A DNA stretch of 64,000 nucleotides, taken from assembly GCF_003710935.1 (NCBI RefSeq), contig NZ_RHHS01000020.1:37492-101491 (forward strand), in the 5' to 3' direction. The translations under genes and the position numbers were made by a program. The stretch comes from Brevibacillus gelatini (GTDB lineage: Bacteria > Bacillota > Bacilli > Brevibacillales > Brevibacillaceae). Below the pieces are notes generated by a model. That model was not told where the DNA came from. It searched no databases and worked only from the letters and a program-made list of their open reading frames with translations. Every line of letters begins with the position of its first letter. Position 1 is the first letter of the stretch. Below, one piece after another: positions 34,740 to 43,758 of the stretch.

Positions 34740-35657
34740 ATGGATTCAGCAGTTTCAAAGAAAGTAACCATTCTTTCATATATCATTAGTTTTACATTCA
34801 TCATTGCAATGATTACGGCTTCGGTGATGTTGAAAGATCCCGAAATTATTTTGCCGGAAGTTGCGGCAATGGCGATTGCCATGTGGGTGTACCGAGAAGC
34901 GGGGTGGATCAGGCAACCGCCGAAGATTTTTCTTGCTCCGTCCATCACTGCTGCAATCGGTTTCGTGGTGAATCAATTACACATTACTTATATAGGCAAA
35001 GTAAGCCTTACCCTCATACTGATGATGCTTTTTTTACGGATCATTTAATCGAACTTGGGACCGTCAATTGCAACGGGCTTACTACCGGTGGTCACGAATG
35101 CAAACGAATGGTCTTTTATTATTTCAGTTTTCATTTTTACCTTCATATTAATGCTTGGGGTACTCGTATTTAAGTTGAATAAAGGACTTGAGAAGAAAGT
35201 AAAGATACAGTACAAGTACATGTTGGTGTTCTTAGTGCTGATTTTCATGTGGATTGGATTATGTGGGCTCGTTGGCTACCAACTGGCAGTTATTCCGCCG
35301 ATTCTCGTTGTTGTGTTTGAGTCACTTCAGAAGCCATTGTACAACGGAAAAATGGCGTTTAAACAAGGACTTGTGTTGACAATATCTGCGACTGTCGGAA
35401 CGATGTTGTACTTTGCTATCGATTCGTGGATATTGGTAACGCTGTTCGATATGATTTTGATGCTTATTCTGTTACGCATTGTTGGCATCCGTATTCCAGC
35501 AGTGTACGCCTTTCCACTACTCCCGTTTGTCTTCCCTGATTATATCGTCGCGATGTTGCCGCTAGGTTCGTTGATTACGTGTGTATTCCTGTTTGTTTTG
35601 GTGTTAATGTATAAAAAATTGGAGATGAAGCGAAGAGGAAAGGTAATGCAAATGTGA
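34740..35657 (+). pseudogene. Polytopic membrane protein split by an in-frame TAA
   Basis: The ATG at 34740 opens a frame of 305 codons interrupted only by a TAA at 35046-35048. The first part (102 residues) has three to four membrane helices and ends LTLILMMLFLRII; the second continues in the same frame as SNLGPSIATGLLPVV and holds about six more helices. One C-to-T change (CAA to TAA) would explain it. The fold resembles HPP-family or other small-solute membrane proteins, but I do not recognise it firmly. A downstream start at 35055 has no clear ribosome site. Confidence 0.6.
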
Positions 35658-35784
35658 AGGAGATGGAAAAGAATTCGTGTAATCGAAAGGGAGCCAATTC
35701 CCACTCTTCGCAGGCATCTTGTAGAAACATACTGTTCCAAATCAGATTCCAAACCGTTAATAAATATTTTTTTAAACGTAGGGC

Positions 35785-36010
35785 CTATATTGAGTTGTAT
35801 GTCTCAAAGTATTCTGGTCCTAGTTCGATGTAGGTTTGCTTACATGTCATCATTACAATAATCGCTCGTAAGATAGTGTAAAAACAACCCGATTTTTTCC
35901 TCATTGGGTGACCAACTCGATGGTAATGAGTTGCTTAATAGATTTCTTTCTTTTTGCTGCTGCACGTGCGGATTCCACTAACGTACTACGCAGCTTTTTG
36001 CTTTTGGTTT
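35785..36010 (-). pseudogene. IS110-family transposase, C-terminal remnant
   Basis: Two short stretches in different frames match the end of IS110 transposases: TKSKKLRSTLVESARAAAKR (35901-36010), and TCKQTYIELGPEYFETY before a stop (35785-35871). They are separated by stops and a frame change. There is no N-terminal part and no intact element. Confidence 0.6.
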
Positions 36011-36480
36011 AATATTTTCTGTAATTTCCATCGATATAGATAAACGTCCTTTCAATCCTGGAAGCATGTTGTCATAATTCCTATTCACTGTCACATATTG
36101 GACTCGACTTTGCCCTTTGTTTCCAGCTTCGAGTTATAAGAACTGCGAAGCTCCCTTTCAGAAATACCATCTGATCGAAAATTCTGACTAACTGTATAGC
36201 GAGAATGTCCCGTTTGACGGGCGCTTTTACAAATAATCTTGCCTATGTAACGATATTACTATTCCACTTCCTTAACATTATGTCTTTCCCTCCGATGAGA
36301 TTTTCGCTGTCATCAAACTGATGGAGAGCTAAGGGGGGCTATTCTTTTTTCGGCGCGCCCGAGCAATTACATCTCGATGACATTGATATGCCTTTACAAA
36401 AAACAAGCTGGCACCTATCGTAAATAGAAGCAAGCTTGTCAAAAACAATTATGGAGCATTTGCTACATCAGTCTTCAAAT
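36011..36480. other. Gene-free stretch
   Basis: No open frame with a ribosome site and no recognisable protein similarity on either strand. It may contain further decayed transposon sequence. Confidence 0.5.
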
Positions 36481-36780
36481 TTAAAAATTTTGTCCGTGGT
36501 GTTTAATTTGTACGAAAACCGATTCATTCCCCTCTCCTCTAATATCACTGGATGTAGCAGATATTTCAGTTTTTTGTCCTTTTAAGGCTTGAACCTCCTG
36601 ATACAATCGTTGATTCTTTTCCGTCAGTTCTTTTATCTGCATTTGCAATTCATTTACATTTATCGGATCATCCGTTTTTATAGAGCTCACATGCCCTTTA
36701 TGATTGTGATTCATACCCTTCATGCAAATAAGCATCATTAACGGACAAGCCAATAGGGTCAATATAGACAACCATTCCAT
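36481..36780 (-). CDS. Small membrane protein with a coiled-coil tail
   Basis: 99 residues from the ATG at 36780 (AAAGGAG 11 nt upstream; a GTG at 36792 is the alternative). One membrane helix with Cys and Met residues (LLACPLMMLICMKGM) is followed by HNHKGH and a coiled coil (LQMQIKELTEKNQRLYQEVQ). The helix resembles DUF2933-type small proteins found beside copper genes in Bacilli. It is preceded by shared operator A, so it probably belongs to the island's copper regulon. Metal contact through His/Met/Cys is inference. Confidence 0.6.
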   Translation of the reverse strand: MEWLSILTLLACPLMMLICMKGMNHNHKGHVSSIKTDDPINVNELQMQIKELTEKNQRLYQEVQALKGQKTEISATSSDIRGEGNESVFVQIKHHGQNF

Positions 36781-36817
36781 GTAATCGAACACTCCTTTCT
36801 AAAGTACCTTGGTCTTC

Positions 36818-36851
36818 ATTGTAACCTCAAGTTGTGAGGAAAATATGAAGA
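36818..36851 (-). promoter_or_regulatory. Shared operator-promoter A
   Basis: Minus strand: TTCATATTTTCCTCACAA, then 8 bp, then the -10 TACAAT (36818-36823). The half-sites TTCA and CTCA are 11 bp apart. On the other strand TCTTCATTGTAACCTCAAG (36813-36831) partly mirrors the site, so the region is also an imperfect palindrome. Confidence 0.75.
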
Positions 36852-36976
36852 CACCATAAATTGATGTCACAATTACTGCGGGGACAATCGCGATTACACG
36901 GGTAAACAAAAGGCGCTACCACGATTTCGTATCGATATTTCAATCCTTTTCATGAAAATTTATCCTGCGCAGAAGG

Positions 36977-37012
36977 AAGAGACACCTTGTGCGGAAACAA
37001 AGTGTCTCTTTT
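36977..37012 (-). terminator. Hairpin after multicopper oxidase 1
   Basis: AAGAGACAC and GTGTCTCTT form a 9-bp stem 5 nt after the stop codon. On the minus strand no long T run follows, so efficiency is uncertain. Confidence 0.55.
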
Positions 37013-37016
37013 GATG

Positions 37017-38219
37017 TTATTTGACGTATTTGACGAGAACCATCAGTCCCCCCGGTTCCACATCGGCGTTTGTCGTGTGGTGAAGTTCATGACAATGGAA
37101 AACCCATTCTCCAGGATTATCGGCAATAAAATCGATGTCGTAGGTCTCGCCCGGATTTACCGTAATCGTGTTCGCAATGAGGGGATTGGCAATAGGATGT
37201 CCATCCTTTGCGATGATGCGAAAATCGTGGCCGTGCAAGTGCATTGGATGGATGCCATTACTGATGTTAGCCAGACGTATACGAACTAGATCTCCCATTT
37301 TTACCTCAATTGGATCGGTGTCTGGAAACGACTTGCCGTTAATGGTCCAGTAATTGTAATCCATCCCCATAACTGTACTGCCTGAGTTGTCTTTCGGGGA
37401 TTCTGTCGGTGGCATGATCATCCCCTCATGAGGGTTTTTCTGCTGGTCTTTGTTTTTACTACCATGTTGCATCATGCTTCTGACGTTACCTTTATGTTTT
37501 TGCCCGTTTGGCTCTCCTTTAGACATTCCTGTCATATGGTCGTTTTTGGTTTGATGTTGTTGTCCCCCAGACTTGTTCGGGACGTTCCACCCTCCAAACA
37601 ACATGGTGAACTCCCGGTCGTGTTTCAACGGACCCTGGTTCTGCGGGTCGATGATCAACAATCCGTACAGACCTTTGTCAATCTGCGGGATGCTGTTGAA
37701 ATGTGAGTGATACATATAGGTTCCCGCGTGATTGGCTACAAACTCGTAGGTAAACGTCTCACCCGGTCTCACAGCGTGTTGGGTGAAGGATGGCACCCCG
37801 TCCATCTTGTTGGGAACGTGCAAACCATGCCAATGAATGGCAGTTTCTTCCGGCAGACTATTTTTGAGAATGACACGGATGGTGTCCCCTTCCTTGGCGC
37901 GAATGGTAGGACCGGGAACCGTTCCGTTTAACGTGTAAGCGTCCGTCTGTACTCCGGACACAAGCTCCCAACGAGCAGGCTTGGCCTCAATTTTGTATTC
38001 GTGGACATGCCCTGTTGGCCGAATGGCATCTGTTTCCGTAAGTACAGGCAGCTTTCTTAGTTTTTGGGTAGTAAGAATTTCATTATTAGGATTTGTCTTG
38101 GCTGGCGCCTGATTCTCTGCAGCGATCTTTGTTTGATCTGACGGTTGCATTGCATTTGGCACACATCCCCACATTACCAGAACAGTTAGGGCGGTGAAGG
38201 GTATAGCAAGTCTTCTCAT
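37017..38219 (-). CDS. Multicopper oxidase lipoprotein 1 (short type)
   Basis: 400 residues. The signal peptide ends in a lipobox with Cys19 (MWGC). All four copper-ligand motifs are present: HWHG (129-132), HSH (171-173), HPMHLHGH (324-331) and HCHELHH (375-381) with Met393 as the axial ligand candidate. Between the cupredoxin domains lies a His/Met/Lys-rich insert (about 220-285) of the kind that lets CueO-like oxidases take cuprous ions. It probably oxidises Cu(I) outside the membrane. It is shorter than three-domain laccases. The shared operator is not found upstream. Confidence 0.87.
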   Translation of the reverse strand: MRRLAIPFTALTVLVMWGCVPNAMQPSDQTKIAAENQAPAKTNPNNEILTTQKLRKLPVLTETDAIRPTGHVHEYKIEAKPARWELVSGVQTDAYTLNGTVPGPTIRAKEGDTIRVILKNSLPEETAIHWHGLHVPNKMDGVPSFTQHAVRPGETFTYEFVANHAGTYMYHSHFNSIPQIDKGLYGLLIIDPQNQGPLKHDREFTMLFGGWNVPNKSGGQQHQTKNDHMTGMSKGEPNGQKHKGNVRSMMQHGSKNKDQQKNPHEGMIMPPTESPKDNSGSTVMGMDYNYWTINGKSFPDTDPIEVKMGDLVRIRLANISNGIHPMHLHGHDFRIIAKDGHPIANPLIANTITVNPGETYDIDFIADNPGEWVFHCHELHHTTNADVEPGGLMVLVKYVK

Positions 38220-38765
38220 GCGTATTCCTCCCTGTAGTGTTACTTGTATTTTTTGCGTAAGAAGACAAACTATGTATACGATATGTTCAGAGGGGAGTGG
38301 AAACGTAATTCAATAAATTCGATCTTTTCATTCCACATTTTCACATGTAAGCTGTTATGCATCTGTTCCGCAAGGTAATTAAACACTCTTGACTGTATCC
38401 AGTCACGAGCTAATAGCCTTTCTTGTTTGATCTATAATATCCTTCATACTGAAGTGGAATCGGCCAGTACGTGGTTTTTTTGCGGTGGTTCGACTCTGGT
38501 AATAAAACTGTTTGGATAACCTTAACAGCACATGTTATCGGACCGAGAGTCCGAACAAAAAATTTTCGTCTTCTTAAGGTTGTGTTTCCGGTTCCACACT
38601 TTCTTGTCAGGGGATTTGCGATGATGGAAAACATTTTGTCGTTTCTAACCCCAGTGTGACATCCAAGTGTGTTTTCCCCCGCTTGGTGGGCCAAGATAAA
38701 TGAGGTTCTTCTGATGCTCGATAAACTGAAGCCTTATCCTGTACTTCACACCTCGCCATTTTCAT
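38220..38765. other. Gene-free stretch upstream of multicopper oxidase 1
   Basis: Open frames here (for example 38410-38694 on the minus strand) lack ribosome sites and recognisable similarity. The oxidase promoter must lie in the right-hand part of this gap's neighbour at 38220-38400, but I cannot point to a convincing -35/-10 pair. Confidence 0.5.
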
Positions 38766-38801
38766 AAAAAAAGATGGTCACGCTTTCACGTTCCCATCTC
38801 A
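38766..38801 (-). terminator. Rhodanese terminator
   Basis: On the minus strand GAGATGG pairs with CCATCTT, with an inner ACG/CGT pairing, followed by a run of seven T residues, 8 nt after the stop codon. Confidence 0.75.
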
Positions 38802-38808
38802 TAACAAA

Positions 38809-39201
38809 TCATTGCTCGATTTGCCCCTTCCATTTAGCCATGCCGCCCTCAAGGTTATAAACATCCTTATAACCATTTTGCAGTAAAAAATTTCCACTTT
38901 CTGTTCCCATACGTCCAGTATGGCAAACAAACACAATTTTCTTATCTTTAGGAATGCTTGTATACTTCGTTTTAATATCTACGAAAGGGATATTAATAGC
39001 GGTGGGTATCCTCCCTTTTGCAAATAGTTCCGGCTCCCGAAGGTCGACGATAACCATATCCATCTTTTTTTCTAACATTTCTGTCAATGTTTCAGAACTG
39101 ATCACCTGCAATGTCTTTTCTTGCATGTTAAAAAGGTACATCACGAAAATACTTACTGCGGCGACAAGAGCAACGAGTGAAACTAACCAAACTTTTTTCA
39201 C
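38809..39201 (-). CDS. Membrane-anchored rhodanese-like protein
   Basis: 130 residues. An uncleaved N-terminal helix (residues 4-26) anchors a single rhodanese domain outside the membrane. The active-site loop is CHTGRM with the nucleophilic Cys (about residue 103), after the conserved DLREPELFAKGRIPTAINIP. Rhodaneses carry sulfane sulfur; an outward-facing one beside copper oxidases and a cytochrome c maturation set suggests thiol or sulfur handling at the cell surface. It is a single gene with its own terminator. Confidence 0.85.
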   Translation of the reverse strand: MKKVWLVSLVALVAAVSIFVMYLFNMQEKTLQVISSETLTEMLEKKMDMVIVDLREPELFAKGRIPTAINIPFVDIKTKYTSIPKDKKIVFVCHTGRMGTESGNFLLQNGYKDVYNLEGGMAKWKGQIEQ

Positions 39202-39375
39202 ACTTTATCGTACCTCCCAAAACATATTCCATTATGTGGATTATTTCATTACCGGTACAATGGATAAAATGCTTCCATTTGCTGAACCGGAATATAGCAT
39301 ACAATTAAGTAATGAAGAAATTATGGAGAACAAACAAATAAAAGAAGCCCGATAAATTGTTTTAAGGATGAGAGC

Positions 39376-39417
39376 AAAAAACCAGTATCCGATTTCACAA
39401 ATGGATACTGGTTTTTT
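39376..39417. terminator. Bidirectional terminator
   Basis: AACCAGTATCC and GGATACTGGTT form an 11-bp stem with A residues on one side and TTTTTT on the other. It ends the Met-rich gene at 39429 on the minus strand and could also stop + strand transcription. Confidence 0.8.
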
Positions 39418-39428
39418 CACTACTACAT

Positions 39429-39683
39429 TTACTGTTTCATTCCCTCATCTTTCTTGGCGTTATACGCTGCCATGAACTTGTTGCAACTTTGCATCATCTG
39501 TTGTCCTTCGGGCGTATTCATCATATTCATCATACTTTGTTCATCCATCATCTTCATCATATTCGTCATGCCGTTCATCATGGACGGGTTATCGATGTCG
39601 GATTCGGCAGCAAAAGAAACTTGACCTACGATCAGAAGAGCTAGTGTAGAGAACACCAAGATCAGTTTCGTCTTCTTTTGCAT
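39429..39683 (-). CDS. Small secreted Met-rich protein
   Basis: 84 residues. A signal peptide ending in FAA (residue 26) leaves a mature chain of 58 with 14 Met, clustered as SMMNGMTNMMKMMDEQSMM, and one Cys (MMQSCNKF). Met clusters bind Cu(I) in other exported copper proteins; a copper buffer or chaperone at the cell surface is the likely role. It is driven from shared operator E and ends at a strong terminator. No family name recognised. Confidence 0.7.
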   Translation of the reverse strand: MQKKTKLILVFSTLALLIVGQVSFAAESDIDNPSMMNGMTNMMKMMDEQSMMNMMNTPEGQQMMQSCNKFMAAYNAKKDEGMKQ

Positions 39684-39720
39684 TATGAATTCCTCCTTGT
39701 GGATTGATAGCTACACGGTT

Positions 39721-39766
39721 AGTATAGGGGAAGGGTTTGTTCAAACCTTGAGGAATTTTTGAAGAA
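39721..39766 (-). promoter_or_regulatory. Shared operator-promoter E, shifted by one helical turn
   Basis: Minus strand: TTCAAAAATTCCTCAAGG, then after 11-bp phasing a third, weak half-site AACAAAC, then 8 bp, then the -10 TATACT (39721-39726). Relative to the other sites the operator is exactly 11 bp farther upstream. Confidence 0.6.
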
Positions 39767-39781
39767 ATGGTGACGCAGCTG

Positions 39782-39991
39782 TTAATCGTCTTGATTTCTT
39801 TTCGTTTTCATCAGTACATAAAAAATGGCTGCGGTAATGACTGGTACACTAATCCAGAAGCAAATTTTAAAAAGTGTTTTTACGTAAGCAAAAATGGAAT
39901 CCGGACTCGCCATCCAAGTAGCCGACATCGTCAGGCAGGACAGGCCGATTACTATCATAAGGGAAACCATGATCCAATCAATCCATCTCAC
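39782..39991 (-). CDS. Small two-helix membrane protein in the two-component operon
   Basis: 69 residues with two predicted membrane helices (about 6-28 and 40-62) and a charged tail. Its ATG overlaps the kinase stop codon as ATGA, which makes it a translationally coupled fourth gene of the operon. Candidate accessory protein of the kinase or membrane; not recognised. Confidence 0.6.
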   Translation of the reverse strand: MRWIDWIMVSLMIVIGLSCLTMSATWMASPDSIFAYVKTLFKICFWISVPVITAAIFYVLMKTKRNQDD

Positions 39992-41412
39992 CTGTCTTCC
40001 CCCCTTGTCTCGGTTTCAGCCACATTTGGAAACGTCAACTCAAACCGAGTTCCTTTTTCTAACTTGCTGGTAACGAAAATCGTCCCTCCTTGAAGTTCAA
40101 CCAGGTTCTTCACGATTGCCAAACCTAGCCCTGTTCCACCATATTGACGTGAACGTGACTTTTCTACACGATAAAAACGGTCAAAAATATATGGAAGTTC
40201 TGCTTCGGGAATTCCCATCCCGGTATCTGTAACGGCAATCTTGATTCCATCTTCTTCTTGCCACATCGTAACAGATATTCGTCCTTTTTCTGTATACCGG
40301 ATTGCGTTATCCAGCAAATTGATAAAAACTTGTGTCATCCTGTTTCCATCGCAATAGGCGAGTGGTAGTCTATCCTGGACGCTATACTCAATATCTAGGC
40401 CCTTCTTTCTCGCTCGAAAAACTGATTTATGAATGGCCCCTTCCATCACTTCGGACAAATCAACCCATTCCATCTGTAATGAAATTTTTCCCTCATCCAT
40501 TTTTGAAAGGTCAAACAAATCTCCAATCATATTGGAAAGCCGAACAGACTCCTCATAAATGATGTCCAAGTATTGTTCTTTTTCTTGCTCTGATTGATAC
40601 ATCTTGTCTTTCAACGCTTTTGCATAACCTTCCACGTAAGTGATCGGAGTTCGCAGTTCATGAGAGATATTTGCAAAAAACTCCCTGCGTGAATCCCGAA
40701 CGCGTTGTAAATCGAAGGCTAAATCATTAATCGCCTGCGCCAACGATCCAATCTCATCTGATGTGCTCCTTACTGTTACCCGTGTATCCAAATCCCCTTT
40801 AGCTATCTTGCGAGCTGCTTTTTCCATTTGTATTAACGGATGTGATAATTTCTTGGATAGGATGTAGGTAAACCCAAGGGCAAGGAAAAAAGCGCCAACT
40901 CCCGATAACAGCAGCATGGCCCTTACATTTTGCAAAGATTGATCAATTCCTTCGATAGATGACATCACATAAACTCCGCCCAAAAAACCCTGTTCATTTA
41001 TGATTGGCTGTCCAGAAACAAGATATCGTTTCCCGGTTGACGGTTCCATGTAAACTTTTTCAATCGCTTTTCCTTGCGAAAGAGGAAATATCTCTTCCGT
41101 TGGCAGAAGAGTCCCTTTTACAAGGTCCGGTATACCGGAGTTTGCGATGATTCGACCGCGACTGTCGACGATATACAATTTGATTTGGGAAAAACCGGCC
41201 ATCATTTCAATCATGGGGATTACACTGGAATTGTTCGTATTGGCAATTATAGTTGCATACTGGGTTGACAAACCGACATTTTGTTCCCATACTTCATTGT
41301 AGTAGAATCCAGAGAAAATCCTTTCGATAACGAACCCAACGGGCAAAAGCACAATGAGGAACAGCAAAATAATAGTTCCGCCTAACTTGACAACAATTCG
41401 ACTTCCAATCAT
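39988..41412 (-). CDS. Sensor histidine kinase of the island
   Basis: 474 residues. Two membrane helices (about 11-33 and 165-186) flank an extracellular domain of about 130 residues of PAS/CACHE type (IVDSRGRIIANSGIPDL). A HAMP linker follows (PLIQMEKAARKIAKGDLDTRV), then HisKA with NISHELRTPITYVEG and HATPase with NLLDNAIRYTEKG, DTGMGIP and GTGLGLAIV. The start overlaps the regulator stop as ATGA. The signal is not readable; the cargo suggests copper or a redox consequence of it. Confidence 0.92.
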   Translation of the reverse strand: MIGSRIVVKLGGTIILLFLIVLLPVGFVIERIFSGFYYNEVWEQNVGLSTQYATIIANTNNSSVIPMIEMMAGFSQIKLYIVDSRGRIIANSGIPDLVKGTLLPTEEIFPLSQGKAIEKVYMEPSTGKRYLVSGQPIINEQGFLGGVYVMSSIEGIDQSLQNVRAMLLLSGVGAFFLALGFTYILSKKLSHPLIQMEKAARKIAKGDLDTRVTVRSTSDEIGSLAQAINDLAFDLQRVRDSRREFFANISHELRTPITYVEGYAKALKDKMYQSEQEKEQYLDIIYEESVRLSNMIGDLFDLSKMDEGKISLQMEWVDLSEVMEGAIHKSVFRARKKGLDIEYSVQDRLPLAYCDGNRMTQVFINLLDNAIRYTEKGRISVTMWQEEDGIKIAVTDTGMGIPEAELPYIFDRFYRVEKSRSRQYGGTGLGLAIVKNLVELQGGTIFVTSKLEKGTRFELTFPNVAETETRGEDR

Positions 41413-42113
41413 TTTCGTCCATCAATTCCCTGAAATTTGTAGCCCACACCCCAAACTGTATGGATCGGGTTAAAGGATAATCCTGCATTTCTTGCCTTTT
41501 CACGGATGTTTTTCACGTGTGTGTCAACCGTTCGTATATCCCCCAAAAAATCATGCCCCCATATGTTTTCTAAAAGTACTTCTCGACTGAATACGCGCCC
41601 TGGCTGACTAGCAAGGGAAAAAAGCAAGTCAAATTCTTTAGGCGTAAAATCAACTGTGTTTCCTTGAATCAGCACTTGCCTTCCTTCCGGATCAATCGAC
41701 AGGTCGTGGTAAACAAGCATTCTTCTTGCTGGGATCATTTCCGTTATACTCGCCCTTCGTAGAAGAGCAAACACCCGGGCAAGCAATTCTTCCGGTTCAA
41801 ACGGTTTGACCAGATAGTCATCTGCACCAATCTGTAGGCCCTTTACCTTATCCTTAGTTTCGTTTCGTGCTGTCAACATGATGATTGGTGTATCTTTCTT
41901 TTCACGTATTTTCCGGCAGACTTCCCACCCGTCCATATCTGGCATCATAATGTCTAAAATGATCAGATCAAATGATTGCTGGGTGGACAGCGCTACAGCC
42001 TCGTTCCCATTTTTTGCTTCCGTCACTTCGAATCCATTCTTTGCAAGATAGATACGGAGGAGATTCCTCATGTTCCATTCATCATCAACGACAAGTACTT
42101 GTACTTTTTTCAT
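41409..42113 (-). CDS. OmpR-family response regulator of the island
   Basis: 234 residues. Receiver with VLVVDDEWNMRN, phospho-Asp in LIILDIMMPDMDGWE, TARNETKD and VKPFEPEELL; winged helix with FTPKEFDLLFSLA, VFSREVLLENIWG and RTVDTHVKNIREKA. It is the second gene of a four-gene operon that begins at 42895 and is itself preceded by shared operator B. OmpR-type regulators bind direct half-sites with about 11-bp spacing, which is the layout of the six shared operators, so this protein is the best candidate for their activator. Confidence 0.93.
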   Translation of the reverse strand: MKKVQVLVVDDEWNMRNLLRIYLAKNGFEVTEAKNGNEAVALSTQQSFDLIILDIMMPDMDGWEVCRKIREKKDTPIIMLTARNETKDKVKGLQIGADDYLVKPFEPEELLARVFALLRRASITEMIPARRMLVYHDLSIDPEGRQVLIQGNTVDFTPKEFDLLFSLASQPGRVFSREVLLENIWGHDFLGDIRTVDTHVKNIREKARNAGLSFNPIHTVWGVGYKFQGIDGRK

Positions 42114-42145
42114 GCGTATCCCTCATTTGTTAAAGTTCTCCCAAA

Positions 42146-42895
42146 TCACCAAAACGTAAAGAAGTCGGAGATTCCCAATAGGATAAAGATCACGCCGGCG
42201 AGCTTTTGAGTGAGAGAACCCATTTTCCTATACTGTTTCATAATAATCGGTCTGTCACTCGCTGCTGCGAATGTAAGCAGGACAATCATTAAGGGAATAG
42301 TGGTCCCAACGGCAAAAACAGCAGGAAGCAGAGGCCCAACTGAACTGGAAAGCATTAACGGCATCGCAAGACCAAAAAACAGCCAAAACATCGTCGGGCA
42401 AAATCCTAGCGAAAACGTAAAGCCAAGAAGGAACGACTGCATTCCTCCATGAAAACGATCTGTAAACTGCTCCATTTTTTTTAAGAACGATTGCGTCCGG
42501 AAAAAAGGCAATCGAATCCATCCCAGCATAAACAAACCGATCAGGAGGAACAATGGGGCGAGTAATTTCCTTGCCCACTGGAATACTGGAATGGCTTGTG
42601 TAGAAAGCTGCTCCCCAAACATGTACACGATCCCGCCTAAGGCTGAGTAGACCACGATTTTTCCTAGAATAAACAGCACAAGATTATAGCCGAATGTACC
42701 TTTATTAATCAGATTTTTTCCAAACACGGTGAAAGCAGCGACGTTCCCCGACAACTGGCAAGGGGCAAATGCTCCAATGATCCCGAGTAATAGCGCTCCG
42801 ATCAATGGTGCTTGTTCCCCCATTCCAAAGTATAAGCTAGTAAATGGCTTGGCAAACCAGGAGCCTAGTTGGTACAAATACAAATACCAATCCAT
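42146..42895 (-). CDS. CcdA/UreH-like polytopic membrane protein
   Basis: 249 residues with six to seven helices. Two Cys-Pro or Pro-Cys pairs lie in helices 1 and 4: GAFAPCQLSGN and SLGFCPTMFWLFFG, the arrangement of DsbD/CcdA-type thiol carriers and the related UreH/SafE group (family knowledge). It could carry reducing power to the outside thiol proteins ResA and rhodanese, or move metal; sequence alone does not decide. It is the first gene of the operon with the two-component system, 33 nt upstream of the regulator. Confidence 0.8.
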   Translation of the reverse strand: MDWYLYLYQLGSWFAKPFTSLYFGMGEQAPLIGALLLGIIGAFAPCQLSGNVAAFTVFGKNLINKGTFGYNLVLFILGKIVVYSALGGIVYMFGEQLSTQAIPVFQWARKLLAPLFLLIGLFMLGWIRLPFFRTQSFLKKMEQFTDRFHGGMQSFLLGFTFSLGFCPTMFWLFFGLAMPLMLSSSVGPLLPAVFAVGTTIPLMIVLLTFAAASDRPIIMKQYRKMGSLTQKLAGVIFILLGISDFFTFW

Positions 42896-42936
42896 ATCTT
42901 TCCCTCCGCCCTATGCGATAACTTTCTTATCCAGGT

Positions 42937-42970
42937 ATTTTACGATCCTTTTGTGAGGGAATTATGAAGA
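42937..42970 (-). promoter_or_regulatory. Shared operator-promoter B (two-component operon)
   Basis: Minus strand: TTCATAATTCCCTCACAA, then 8 bp, then the -10 TAAAAT (42937-42942). It lies 42 nt before the first gene of the operon that encodes the response regulator, so autoregulation is likely. Confidence 0.75.
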
Positions 42971-43036
42971 ACACCGGTATACATCCTCAAGATTGATTCA
43001 TACTACATTTGAATCCCGGAAAGGAGGTGTTTAATC

Positions 43037-43375
43037 ATGCCCGTTACCATTTCGAACACGTATCAACAATGCATTGAGGCGTGTATGAAATGTCTTCAAG
43101 CCTGTGAACAATGCCTCACAGCCTGCCTTCAAGAGCCAGATGCCCAAAACAGAACCAGGTGCATTCAAACTCTGCGCGATTGCATCGATATCTGCGCTCT
43201 TTCCGTGCAATTTATGTCACGAAACAGCCAATACGCAAAGCAGATGTGCAGCATTTGTGCCACGATCTGCGAAGAGTGTGCTACCCATTGTGAGATGTTC
43301 AAGGATTCCCACTGCCAGGAGTGTGCCAAAGTCTGCAGAGAGTGTGCAGAGCATTGCCGCAAAATGGCAGGATAA
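43037..43375 (+). CDS. Four-helix-bundle copper storage protein (DUF326/Csp type)
   Basis: 112 residues with 19 Cys, mostly spaced Cx2C, Cx3C or Cx6C along amphipathic helices (CIEACMKCLQACEQCLTAC; CIQTLRDCIDIC; CSICATICEECATHC; CQECAKVCRECAEHC). It has no signal peptide, so it should be cytosolic, like Csp3 proteins, which load many Cu(I) ions into the core of a four-helix bundle. The ATG follows AAAGGAGGTG at 8 nt. It is transcribed divergently from the two-component operon. Confidence 0.9.
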   Translation: MPVTISNTYQQCIEACMKCLQACEQCLTACLQEPDAQNRTRCIQTLRDCIDICALSVQFMSRNSQYAKQMCSICATICEECATHCEMFKDSHCQECAKVCRECAEHCRKMAG

Positions 43376-43378
43376 TCG

Positions 43379-43408
43379 AAAAGGGGAAAGGCAATGTTCC
43401 TTTCCCCT
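43379..43408 (+). terminator. Hairpin after the Csp-type gene
   Basis: AAGGGGAAAGG and CCTTTCCCCTT form an 11-bp stem with a 7-nt loop, directly after the stop codon. A T run is lacking, so it may act as a processing or weak termination site. Confidence 0.6.
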
Positions 43409-43758
43409 TGAACACAATTTCTATCCTTTGAACAGACATTTTTATGGTTTCCTCCCCGTTATAGAGAGAATGTAATTTATATTGTAATGGAGCATTTCGT
43501 CTATTTAAACAAAGCCTGCAACTCTCATTAAGTATGACAGCAGCCCGTTCATGTTATATGTCGTTGTTTCAAAACCATCCAGTAATAAATTGGATGGAAA
43601 GGCAATTCGCATGACCGTATTCTGTGGCTTTCCCCAATCGCCAAAGTGTAATTTTTTTAGGTTTTTATTCACGAAATACTTTATTATGTTCTGATTTTAT
43701 TATCACATTTAAGTGATGGATTTCTGCTTCACATATATTCATCGTATAACAATACCGT
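43409..43758. other. Gene-free stretch
   Basis: No supported gene. A small hairpin (ACCATCCA/TGGATGG near 43574-43597) is the only structure I see. Confidence 0.5.

Noticed and set aside
34429..34779. Minus-strand frame of 116 codons
   Set aside because: No ribosome site, no recognisable protein, and it overlaps a + strand promoter and two + strand frames.
38220..38420. Shared operator upstream of multicopper oxidase 1
   Set aside because: TTCATTCCACATTTTCACA is present at about 38328-38348, but on the wrong strand and with 2 bp extra spacing and no -10 in phase.
38410..38694. Minus-strand frame of 94 codons
   Set aside because: No ribosome site and no similarity I can name; composition is like intergenic DNA.
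42985..43025. Shared operator upstream of the Csp-type gene
   Set aside because: CTCA and TTCA are 11 bp apart, but no -10 hexamer lies 8 bp downstream and the flanking bases do not match.
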